64,000 bases of DNA from an uncultured Clostridia bacterium. Lineage in GTDB: Bacteria > Bacillota > Clostridia > Christensenellales > Borkfalkiaceae. The position numbers were made by a program, and so were the translations under genes. The stretch spans positions 62,001 through 126,000 of the forward strand of contig CANQOT010000002.1 of assembly GCA_947625555.1 (NCBI GenBank), given 5' to 3'. Positions 50,729 through 58,491 of this stretch are shown one piece after another. Position 1 is the first letter of the stretch. Each line of letters starts with the position of its first letter. The notes under the pieces were generated by a model. The model made no database searches. It saw nothing but the letters and a program-made list of their open reading frames with translations, and was not told where the DNA came from.

Positions 50729-51866
50729 AGCCGATCTCTCGTCCCTCCAAAAGATATCTCCCCTCATGCGCCCTGCCGACGGCGAACGTGCGCTTCGGGA
50801 GGGGCTTGCCGCCCTTGATGGCGGAGAAGATATCCTCTTTATCTATGGTATTCAGCAATATCCCGACGGTGTCCTCGGCCTTGGCGGCTTCTTTGAGTTC
50901 GGCAGAGCCGTAAATATAGCGCACCCTGCCCCCATTTTGGCGAAGATACTCCTCCAAAGCGGCGTCGCAGGCACCCGCCGTCTCCGTCCCCCGTTGGGCG
51001 ATGGAAAGAATGTTGCCCTCCCGCTTGCACTTGAACTTGCGGGAGAGATAGTCGATGAGCGCAGGGGCGTCCGTCTCGCAGACAAGGCGGTGTACGGGGA
51101 AGATCTCGACCCCCTCTTCGTACACGTTTTGAAGCTCGACGAGCGCAAACCGCGCGGGGTGCCCGTCGAGTTCGCCCCTTTCGAGCGTCGGTTTGAGTTT
51201 TTCCCAGTAGTCCTTGGCGGCGTCGATCTCCTCGACGCCCTCGGCGACCGCAAAACAGGGTTCGCCGCGGGTGTGCATCTCGTCGAGCGCCCAATCGGAA
51301 TACGGCGCGGGGATGAAGTAGCCCTTGATATGGCCGCCCCCGTCCGCGAGGTCGAAATCGTACAGCAGTTCGAGGTCCTCTTCCAAAAGCCGCGATACGA
51401 TCTTGCATTTTTTATCGCGATAGAACACGACGGCGTGCGGAAATTCGAGCGGGGCCTTCTCCCGCAGGGCAAGACAGGCCTTGTTAAGCTCCGCGTCTCC
51501 CGCCTGCGCGGGAAGGATCTGTGCGGTCTCACCGCGGACATGGGTATAGGCTTCGAGGTCGATCGCGGCCAAAATGCCATAACGCGGGCCGCCCTTGACC
51601 GCCCGCTCGACGAGGATGGGTCCGCGCTGCAACTTCTCCGTCCACTCGTCCTCGAGGGCGAAGAACATGCTCTCCGCAATGGCGTCCGCGGCCTCCTCCC
51701 CCTCCCTTTCGGGCAAAAGATAACGGAGCGCCGAGGGCGCATCTTTGACAGATCTTTCGAGCTCATCCCGCGCGGCACGGCCGATGCGGCAGGGGGCGGG
51801 AACGGCCCATTTTTCGAAATCGTTCCGCGGGATCAGCACCCTCGGACTGCGCAGGCACCCTCTCAT
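50721..51866 (-). CDS. DUF1015 family protein
   Basis: 381 residues. Begins LRSPRVLIPRNDFEKWAVPAP and contains the central IFPVHRLVC and YLSRKFK segments, as in DUF1015 proteins. The family's activity is not established; DUF1015 genes often sit beside amino-acid biosynthetic genes, and here it precedes and overlaps lysC. Starts 1 bp after the small CdaR-like frame. Confidence 0.8.
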   Translation of the reverse strand: MRGCLRSPRVLIPRNDFEKWAVPAPCRIGRAARDELERSVKDAPSALRYLLPEREGEEAADAIAESMFFALEDEWTEKLQRGPILVERAVKGGPRYGILAAIDLEAYTHVRGETAQILPAQAGDAELNKACLALREKAPLEFPHAVVFYRDKKCKIVSRLLEEDLELLYDFDLADGGGHIKGYFIPAPYSDWALDEMHTRGEPCFAVAEGVEEIDAAKDYWEKLKPTLERGELDGHPARFALVELQNVYEEGVEIFPVHRLVCETDAPALIDYLSRKFKCKREGNILSIAQRGTETAGACDAALEEYLRQNGGRVRYIYGSAELKEAAKAEDTVGILLNTIDKEDIFSAIKGGKPLPKRTFAVGRAHEGRYLLEGREIGYD

Positions 51867-51867
51867 G

Positions 51868-51981
51868 TCAGAGCCCGGCCGCGTGCACGACGACGACGAT
51901 CCCCGCCGCGACTGCGAGCGCGAGGAGCTTTAAGGGGATATTGCGCGTAAACAGCTTTTTCAACACTTCGACGAATTTCAC
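51868..51981 (-). CDS. 37-residue single-helix protein at the cdaR position (minimal CdaR/YbbR stub)
   Basis: GTG start at 51981 overlapping the cdaA stop (GTGA), with GGAGGG and AGAGG upstream inside cdaA. It encodes KFVEVLKKLFTRNIPLKLLA followed by a 14-residue hydrophobic helix and then stop. The NIPLKLLAL pattern is the membrane segment that begins CdaR/YbbR proteins, but no YbbR domain follows: the next 1.1 kb is DUF1015 in another frame. Either a degraded cdaR or a functional minimal membrane partner of CdaA. Confidence 0.6.
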   Translation of the reverse strand: MKFVEVLKKLFTRNIPLKLLALAVAAGIVVVVHAAGL

Positions 51982-52829
51982 TGCCTCTTGCCCTCCGAAT
52001 TGAATTCCTTCCAATAGTATTCTTTGAGGAAGCGTTTCAGGCCCTCCGAATCGACGAACCGCGTGATCTCGCCCCGCTTGACGAAGGAGACGATGCCCGT
52101 CTCCTCGGAGACGATGATGGTGGAGACGTCTGCGACTTCGGTGACGCCGATGCCCGCGCGGTGGCGGGTGCCGTATTCCTTGGGGTAGTCCTTCTGCGTG
52201 AGGGGCAGGAAGCACCCCGCCGCCTCGATGAGGTCGCCGTAGATGACCATAGCCCCGTCGTGGAGGGGCGCCTTCGGAATGAAGATGCCCTCAATGAGCT
52301 GGCTGGAAATATGGGCGTTGAGCATGACGCCGCTCTCGACGATGTCCTTGGGAAGGTTGCCGTTGGAGAGGACGATGAGGGCGCCGATATCGTTTTTGGA
52401 GAGGTTCTGCACCGCCTTCACGATGCTGTTGATATACTCGTCCGCGCGCGCCGTGACGCTCGAAGAGGAGCGCGCCGTCGTGGCCGAGGACGCCGTGACG
52501 GGCTTATGTTTGCCCGTGTTCCAGATGCTGCGTTTGAGTTCCACGTTGAAGAGGAACAAAAAGAAGATCGACAGGATCAGGAAAAAGATGATGAACGTCG
52601 TCGCATTGATGGGCTTTGCGAAGAAGGCGATCGCTGCCGCCGTCGCGAGCAGGAGAAGGTAGACAAAGATAAAGCGCCGCGCATTGTTCTCCCAAAGCGT
52701 TTTGAGCACCATATACACGATAACGGCAAAAAAGAGCGCCTCGACGACGAGCATCACCGTGCCGGCCGCGCCCGGGAAGGGAGAAAAGACCCCCTTGATC
52801 GCGCTCCATACCTCCTGTGGTGTGTTCAT
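51978..52829 (-). CDS. cdaA: Diadenylate cyclase, membrane type (CdaA)
   Basis: 283 residues; RBS AAGGAGG. Three N-terminal membrane helices (~22-45, ~50-72, ~77-97) precede the DAC domain (~125-265) with both catalytic motifs, DGA (191-193) and RHR (222-224). Makes the second messenger c-di-AMP from two ATP, controlling potassium and osmotic balance. The Ser/Thr-rich linker (residues ~110-128) is longer than usual. Operon continues to the CdaR-like stub, DUF1015 and lysC. Confidence 0.96.
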   Translation of the reverse strand: MNTPQEVWSAIKGVFSPFPGAAGTVMLVVEALFFAVIVYMVLKTLWENNARRFIFVYLLLLATAAAIAFFAKPINATTFIIFFLILSIFFLFLFNVELKRSIWNTGKHKPVTASSATTARSSSSVTARADEYINSIVKAVQNLSKNDIGALIVLSNGNLPKDIVESGVMLNAHISSQLIEGIFIPKAPLHDGAMVIYGDLIEAAGCFLPLTQKDYPKEYGTRHRAGIGVTEVADVSTIIVSEETGIVSFVKRGEITRFVDSEGLKRFLKEYYWKEFNSEGKRQ

Positions 52830-52917
52830 GCTTCCTCCTTGCGCGCATCACGCGCGTGTCACCTTCATTATAGCGATTTTCCGTAAGAAATGCAAAGTGT
52901 TTTTCCTCTATTTTGCG

Positions 52918-53901
52918 TCATCCGAAAAATATTTTTGCGATCGCGGCGGAAAGCGCCCCCGATTTGGTATAGACGCCGCATTTGACGTCCGCCGAGAGCT
53001 TGTAGAGGCGCAGGTAGAGTTCCCGCACCTTGGCCTCGCCCAGCCTTCGCGCCGTCTCGCGGTTCTTCTGCACCGCATAGGGTTTGATCCCGAGCGTCTG
53101 CCCGATCTCCGCGTCCGTCCCGCGCATGTTCGTGATCTCGGCGAGGGTGCGGTAGTGCGACGTGAGCGAGGAGAGGGCGGCATTTTCGTCGAAGCCCTTT
53201 TCCATGAGGTCGTTCAAAATCTGAAAGAAAGCGGAACTGTTCCCGCGGGAGGCCGCCTGCGTCAGTTCGTAGATCTTGTATTCCACGTCTTTTGCGACGT
53301 AACTTTCCACCGCTTCACGCGTTATCCTGCCACCATGTCCGAGAATGAGGCCCAATTTTTCCACTTCGAGCTTCATGCGCGCGGCGTCTTGATTGCAATA
53401 GCGCACCATGAGGCTCGCGGCGTCGCCGTCGATGGATAGGCCCGTCCGCTTCACCAGCCCGAAGAGCCAACGCCCGAGCATTTCCTCCGTCTCCTTTCCG
53501 CAGTCGACGTAGGTGACGCCCCCCTTCCGTTTGAGGTCGGCCCCCTTCTTCGCGCCCGTATTGACGATGAGCAGCACCGTCGTGGGACAGGGCGACGCGC
53601 AATAGGGTTTGAGATAGGTCTCCCACTCCCTCTCCGTCGGATAAAATTCATAGAGGCGGACGATGCGCCGCTCATCGAAGAAGGGCAGCGTGGAGAGCTG
53701 TGCGATGAGCTTCAAAAGCTCGTCGCCTTTGAGGGTATCCCCTTCGAGACGCACGTCGTTGAGGGCGGGCTGCGCAAGGGCGCACGCCGCGCGGACGGCC
53801 TCTACCGCATGTTCGCGGAAGTAGGCCTCGTCCCCCTCGATGAGATAGACGGGGGCGACGCCCTCCTCTTTGAGATTTTTTGCAAGCTGGACGAATTTCA
53901 T
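52918..53901 (-). CDS. holA: DNA polymerase III delta subunit
   Basis: 327 residues. Clamp-loader delta subunit: APVYLIEGDEAYFREHAVEA at the N-terminus, a RecA-like domain (STLPFFDERRIVRLYEF), then the helical C-terminal domain (AFFQILNDLMEKG, LYKLSADVKCG). Opens the beta clamp. Start overlaps the comEC stop by 4 bp, the conserved comEC-holA coupling of Bacillota. Confidence 0.95.
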   Translation of the reverse strand: MKFVQLAKNLKEEGVAPVYLIEGDEAYFREHAVEAVRAACALAQPALNDVRLEGDTLKGDELLKLIAQLSTLPFFDERRIVRLYEFYPTEREWETYLKPYCASPCPTTVLLIVNTGAKKGADLKRKGGVTYVDCGKETEEMLGRWLFGLVKRTGLSIDGDAASLMVRYCNQDAARMKLEVEKLGLILGHGGRITREAVESYVAKDVEYKIYELTQAASRGNSSAFFQILNDLMEKGFDENAALSSLTSHYRTLAEITNMRGTDAEIGQTLGIKPYAVQKNRETARRLGEAKVRELYLRLYKLSADVKCGVYTKSGALSAAIAKIFFG

Positions 53902-55886
53902 ATCGCTTTGATTATACCACGGTCAAGAAAATATTTCAAGCCCCCGCTTTCGAGGCCGATAAAGAGGTCGGCGCCGAGCGCTTCGTCGCCCTCGAAGTCG
54001 ATCTCCACCGCGACGCCGCACGCCGTCAAAACGAGCTTTCCCCTCGCCTCGTAGCGGAGGGTGAGGGAACCGGCCTCTACGCTCTCGCCGAACACGACGT
54101 CCCTCTCTTGCAGGCCCGTGGCGATCTCGTCGCACGCATAGACGGTCTCCGCATCGAGGTAGACGGCGCGGTTGATGCCCGCGAGTTCATCCTCCGAGAG
54201 GACGACCACGCCGTCGAGGTGGCCGCCGTACCTGCGGCTTAAAAAATCCTTTGCGTCGTCGAGGCCGATGCCGCCGTCGATGACAAGGAGGGCGGTATCG
54301 TCGGAACGGATGAGGGCGGCTCCCCCTCTGTTGCAGACGTACACATCGATGCGCACCCCCGTAAAGACGGCGTTTTCGAGGAGAAGGCAGACGGCAAGCA
54401 CCGCCGCGAGACCCGTCGCAACGCCGAGGCGCAAGACGAGCCGCATGCGGAACCTCTCGGAGAGAAGGAGGGAGGCGACGAGCCACACGGCGCCGCCCGC
54501 ACCCAGCGAAATGCCCGCAAACACATAGCTGAAATCCCCCGCCTCCATGACGAGCAGAAAGAGGGACAGAAGGCCCTTGGGCACGGCGAGAAAGACGCCC
54601 GCCGCGGGAGGAATGATGAGGGCGAGCAACGAAAAGAGCAGAACCGTCAAAAAGAAAGCGGGCAAAAGCGGGATGAGGAAGAGGTTCAACACAAATCCCC
54701 ATACGGAGAAGTAGCCGAACGTCTCCAAAAGAATGGGAAAGGTGAAGAGCTGGACGGCGAGGTTGGCGGCAAAATAGGACGTGAGAAAGCGCGGCATGTG
54801 CGGGATCTTCCCGAGCAGACGGGAGAGGCTCCCCGAAAAGAGCGCGAGCCCGAGGCATGCGCCGAAGGAGAGGCGGAAGCCCGCCGAGAGAAAGTCGGCG
54901 GGATGCAAGAGCAGCACCGCGCCGGCGGCGAGCGCGACCGACTGCAAGAAGTCGTACTTGCGGCCGAATGCGCGGTAGAGCCCCATCACGGCGCACATGA
55001 TGACGGCGCGGACGGAGGAGACGGTGAAAGAGCACAGCGCGCTGTACAGGAAGGCCGCCCCGATCGCGGGAAAGACGCCCCATCGCCTCTTCCGGAAGAG
55101 GAGCCACACGGCGCCGAAAAGAATGCCGATATGCAGCCCCGAGACGGCGAAGATGTGCGCGATGCCGCCCGTGCGCACCTCGCCGAGGAGCCCCTCGTCC
55201 ATGCCGCGGGAATTGCCCGTGAGAAGGGCGAAGGCCACTTCGGCCTCCGTCCCTCCCATGTCGCCTTCGAGGCGGTCGTACAGGGCGGAAACGACGCGCA
55301 AAAGCGCGTTCTTGCCCGTCCCCGTCTTGTTGTAACCGACGCTCGTCCCCTCGTAGCGGATATCGCTGTAAAACAGGTATTCCGCATAGCTATCCCCGGA
55401 CATGGGTAGGCCCTTTTTCGTCACGGTCGTCTCGAAGGCGAGGATATCGCCTGCGCGGACCTCCTCGGAAAGGACGACGATCTTCATCTTCCCGCCCGCG
55501 GGTGCGCCGTCGAAGGAGAGGTTTTCGAGGAGCACGTCGCACCGCCCGTTCTGCACGGTAAACGAGGTGACAGTGCCCGTGATCGAATAGGTCCCCTCCT
55601 CCGGTCCGCGCAGATACCGTTCCGCATAGAGGTGGATCGCTCCCGCACCGATGCCGCCGGATAGGGCGACAGAAAGGAGTAGGGCGACCGTCCGCTTCCA
55701 CGAAAAGGGAAGGAGCGAACAGCCCAGAAATACTCCGCAAAATAAAAAATCGGAGGGCGCCAGCCCCCCGAACCGAATGCGCAGATAGAGGAAGATCCCG
55801 AAGATCAGGCCGAAGGCGCAAAACACAAGGAGGCGAAAATTGACAAGCGGCAGGCGCCTTTCTCGTTTCTTGCTCTCCTCACCCAT
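53898..55886 (-). CDS. comEC: ComEC/Rec2 competence channel with degenerate C-terminal nuclease domain
   Basis: 662 residues from the ATG at 55886 (RBS AAGGGGA); the longer in-frame start overlaps the promoter. An N-terminal membrane pair and an OB-like DUF4131 region (~85-190) lead to the competence domain (FAVSGLHIGILFG, ~260; SVRAVIMCAVMGLYRAFGR) with ~10 membrane helices. The C-terminal ~150 residues start like a metallo-beta-lactamase domain (LLVIDGGIG), but the metal-ligand segment reads VVVLSEDELAGINRAVYL in place of HxDxDH, so it is probably not a nuclease. It would import ssDNA if other competence genes are present. Confidence 0.9.
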   Translation of the reverse strand: MGEESKKRERRLPLVNFRLLVFCAFGLIFGIFLYLRIRFGGLAPSDFLFCGVFLGCSLLPFSWKRTVALLLSVALSGGIGAGAIHLYAERYLRGPEEGTYSITGTVTSFTVQNGRCDVLLENLSFDGAPAGGKMKIVVLSEEVRAGDILAFETTVTKKGLPMSGDSYAEYLFYSDIRYEGTSVGYNKTGTGKNALLRVVSALYDRLEGDMGGTEAEVAFALLTGNSRGMDEGLLGEVRTGGIAHIFAVSGLHIGILFGAVWLLFRKRRWGVFPAIGAAFLYSALCSFTVSSVRAVIMCAVMGLYRAFGRKYDFLQSVALAAGAVLLLHPADFLSAGFRLSFGACLGLALFSGSLSRLLGKIPHMPRFLTSYFAANLAVQLFTFPILLETFGYFSVWGFVLNLFLIPLLPAFFLTVLLFSLLALIIPPAAGVFLAVPKGLLSLFLLVMEAGDFSYVFAGISLGAGGAVWLVASLLLSERFRMRLVLRLGVATGLAAVLAVCLLLENAVFTGVRIDVYVCNRGGAALIRSDDTALLVIDGGIGLDDAKDFLSRRYGGHLDGVVVLSEDELAGINRAVYLDAETVYACDEIATGLQERDVVFGESVEAGSLTLRYEARGKLVLTACGVAVEIDFEGDEALGADLFIGLESGGLKYFLDRGIIKAI

Positions 55887-55931
55887 CGGCGGTCCCCTTT
55901 CGTATGAACATAAAGCCCGAAATATGACCTC

Positions 55932-55960
55932 ATTATAATCCTGCGGCAGGGGTTTGTCAA
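55932..55960 (-). promoter_or_regulatory. Promoter of comEC-holA
   Basis: Minus strand: TTGACA (55955-55960), 17 bp, TATAAT (55932-55937), fully consensus. Confidence 0.85.
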
Positions 55961-56044
55961 CACTTCGCGTCGGTTTTGTCAAGAAGAGTCAACTTTTTTG
56001 CGGAAAAGTAACGCGGTTTTTGCTGCCCGCAACGGGGAATAGGG

Positions 56045-56073
56045 TTGCTTTTGCGGGCGGAACGTGCTATACT
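56045..56073 (+). promoter_or_regulatory. Promoter of the TrkA/RyR-like membrane protein gene
   Basis: TTGCTT, 17 bp, TATACT. Confidence 0.7.
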
Positions 56074-56141
56074 GTCTTTGCAAGGACGGGCGCACAGCGC
56101 AAGGCCGCGCGCCCCCGCCCGCACGCAAAGGAGAAAGTTTC

Positions 56142-58475
56142 ATGACCGTCGTCACCGTACTCTGCCTCATCTACATGCTCGCCCTCACGGGCGCGATCGC
56201 CTGGTGGCTCATCTGCTGTTCGCGCAAGGAACGCTTAAAACGCATCAAGGGGTTCAAAAAGGGCAAATTCGCCTTCATCTACATCGCCGTCATTCCCCTC
56301 GTTTTCCTCGCGCAATATTCCAACGGGCAGACGGCCGAGGGTTCCTTTTGGCTCTCCGTACGCGCATGTATCGAATACGTCGTGCTCAAATTCGACTATA
56401 ACGCCGTCGGTCCCCTGATGGCGGAAAACCTTCTCTACCGCATCACGACCAACCTCCTCTTCTCCCTCATCGTCCTCAACACCTTCCTGTTCACCGCGTC
56501 CGTCTGCGGCGAGACCGTTCTCAACCACATCTCGCGGTTTATGTTATGGGGTTCCAAGCGCAGCGCGGTCGTCGTCGTGGGCACGGGCCAAAATGCGCTC
56601 GATCTCCTGCGTTCCGTCTACGAAGATCCCTGCAAGGCGTCCCTTCCCGAAGGCGCTTCGAAGGAAGAGAAAAAGCAAGCAGAGCGCATGCGCAAAAGGG
56701 CGGACAGACGCAGGCGGCGGGAGCTCGGCAAGGCCGTGCTCCTCGGCGATATCACCCCCGAACTCAAAGACGAGGCCTTTCTCGCAAGGGCGATCTACCT
56801 CTCGATGGGGAAGGAGGACAAGCTCGATAAGAAGCTCAAAACGCTCTTCACCCGCTTCGACAAGCGCAAGATCTCCGTCATCCTCAACTGCGAGGACGAC
56901 GCCAAGAGCCTCCTCTATGCGAAACAGTTGTGCGAGCTTATCTCCGAAAAAAAGCTCACAGACATCGACTTCATCTCCGAAAAAAAGCACTCCGGCCTCA
57001 GCTTCGCCGGGGGAAAAGGCCTTTCCGTGCGCATCTACGCCTCGAAGGAAAACAGCGAGGTGTTCTCCGAATTTGTCCACCGCTCGATGGGCATCATCCA
57101 ATTCGTCAGCCGCCACAAACAGATCGCGATGGACTTTATCGACCGCTACCCCATGACGCAATTTATGGGAGCGCGGGAGATCGACTACGATACCGCCACG
57201 ATCAAGCCCGAAGTCAAGCTCAACGTGCTCATGATCGGGTTCGGGAAGCTCAACGAGAGCCTCTTCCTCACGTCGGTCTCCAACCACCAATTTTTGACGG
57301 TCAAGGAGGTCGACGGCAAACAGGTCCTCGTGCCCAAGCCCGTCAATTATCACCTGTACGACCGCCTCTATCCCCTCGGAAAGATCGCGGACAAGCGTTC
57401 GGTCGCGAGCGGCGATCTCAACCACGGCTATTGCCGCTACGAGGAATTTTTGAAGGTGCACAAGAAGGATCGGGACGCCTTTCTCGACCTCGTGCCGCTG
57501 CCCGCGAACATCCGCAGGCACGCCATGGAGATCGCTCACCCCGATTTTTACCGTTCGGTCCGCACCATTCTCTCGAACGAGACGTCGTATAACTACATCA
57601 TCGTCTCCTTCGGCACCGATATGCAGAACATCGAGCTCGCCGAAAAGCTCTGCCAAAAGAAAAAGGAGTGGAACATCACCGCCCCCGTCAAGATCTTTGT
57701 GAAGGTGCGCGACCTCTCGCTGGCGCGCGCGGTGCAGACGGGCGACGGGGATATGCTCTTCTTCGGTTCCAACCGCGGCTGCGTCTACAATGCCGAGACT
57801 GTGCTCGCCGAGCGGATGGAAAAGATGGCAAAACAGCGCCATGTCACCTACACCGCCGAATACGAGATCAAACAGCACGGCGCGGACCCCGATAAGACGT
57901 TCGATAGCGAGGCCATCGAGCGGTCGGCGCAGGAGATCTGGTACCATTCTTACAGGCAGTTCCAGCGCGAATCCAACATCTACGCCTGCCTCAACCTGCG
58001 CATGAAATTGCAACTTTGCGGCTACGACTATGCGCGCACGGGGGAGGATCGTTCGCAATCCTTCCTCGCCTACTACACCAAGGACAACGCGCCGCAACTC
58101 TTTCTCGAAAACGACCGCAAGAAGATCTGGAAATATACCAACGCCGAACAGTTCATCCCCTCCCGCCGCTGGACCTTCGCCGTGCAAGAGCACCAACGTT
58201 GGTGCGCAAATATGATCGCGAGCGGGCTCGTCCCCTGCACGCGTGAGGAGATCGCGACGGTAAACAAGAAGGAACTGCTCAAAAAGCGCCAACACGGAAA
58301 CATCACGACGATGGAAGGCCTCGTCGAATACCGCAAGATCATGGCGGCAAAGACGGGCGGGACGGAGGAGGAAGAGGACGTCATCCGCTACGACTTCCAG
58401 ATCATGGACGACGCCGCATGGCTGCTCAAAGCCTGCGACTATATCCTCATCAAACGGACGCCCGATTCCCTCTGA
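56142..58475 (+). CDS. Membrane protein with two Rossmann (TrkA-like) domains and a RyR-like C-terminus
   Basis: 777 residues from the ATG at 56142 (RBS AAAGGAG). Three N-terminal membrane helices (~3-25, ~40-60, ~100-130) but no potassium selectivity filter. The first nucleotide-binding loop VVVVGTGQNALDLL (~145) is interrupted by a Lys/Arg-rich insert (KRADRRRRRELGK). A second Rossmann loop, VLMIGFGKLNESLF, lies at ~365. The C-terminal ~130 residues contain RRWTFAVQEHQRWCANMIASG, which resembles a RyR repeat. Probably a ligand-gated membrane sensor binding NAD(H) or a nucleotide (inference). The M4 protease gene begins 16 bp downstream. Confidence 0.8.
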   Translation: MTVVTVLCLIYMLALTGAIAWWLICCSRKERLKRIKGFKKGKFAFIYIAVIPLVFLAQYSNGQTAEGSFWLSVRACIEYVVLKFDYNAVGPLMAENLLYRITTNLLFSLIVLNTFLFTASVCGETVLNHISRFMLWGSKRSAVVVVGTGQNALDLLRSVYEDPCKASLPEGASKEEKKQAERMRKRADRRRRRELGKAVLLGDITPELKDEAFLARAIYLSMGKEDKLDKKLKTLFTRFDKRKISVILNCEDDAKSLLYAKQLCELISEKKLTDIDFISEKKHSGLSFAGGKGLSVRIYASKENSEVFSEFVHRSMGIIQFVSRHKQIAMDFIDRYPMTQFMGAREIDYDTATIKPEVKLNVLMIGFGKLNESLFLTSVSNHQFLTVKEVDGKQVLVPKPVNYHLYDRLYPLGKIADKRSVASGDLNHGYCRYEEFLKVHKKDRDAFLDLVPLPANIRRHAMEIAHPDFYRSVRTILSNETSYNYIIVSFGTDMQNIELAEKLCQKKKEWNITAPVKIFVKVRDLSLARAVQTGDGDMLFFGSNRGCVYNAETVLAERMEKMAKQRHVTYTAEYEIKQHGADPDKTFDSEAIERSAQEIWYHSYRQFQRESNIYACLNLRMKLQLCGYDYARTGEDRSQSFLAYYTKDNAPQLFLENDRKKIWKYTNAEQFIPSRRWTFAVQEHQRWCANMIASGLVPCTREEIATVNKKELLKKRQHGNITTMEGLVEYRKIMAAKTGGTEEEEDVIRYDFQIMDDAAWLLKACDYILIKRTPDSL

Positions 58476-58491
58476 AAAGGAGCACCCCATT

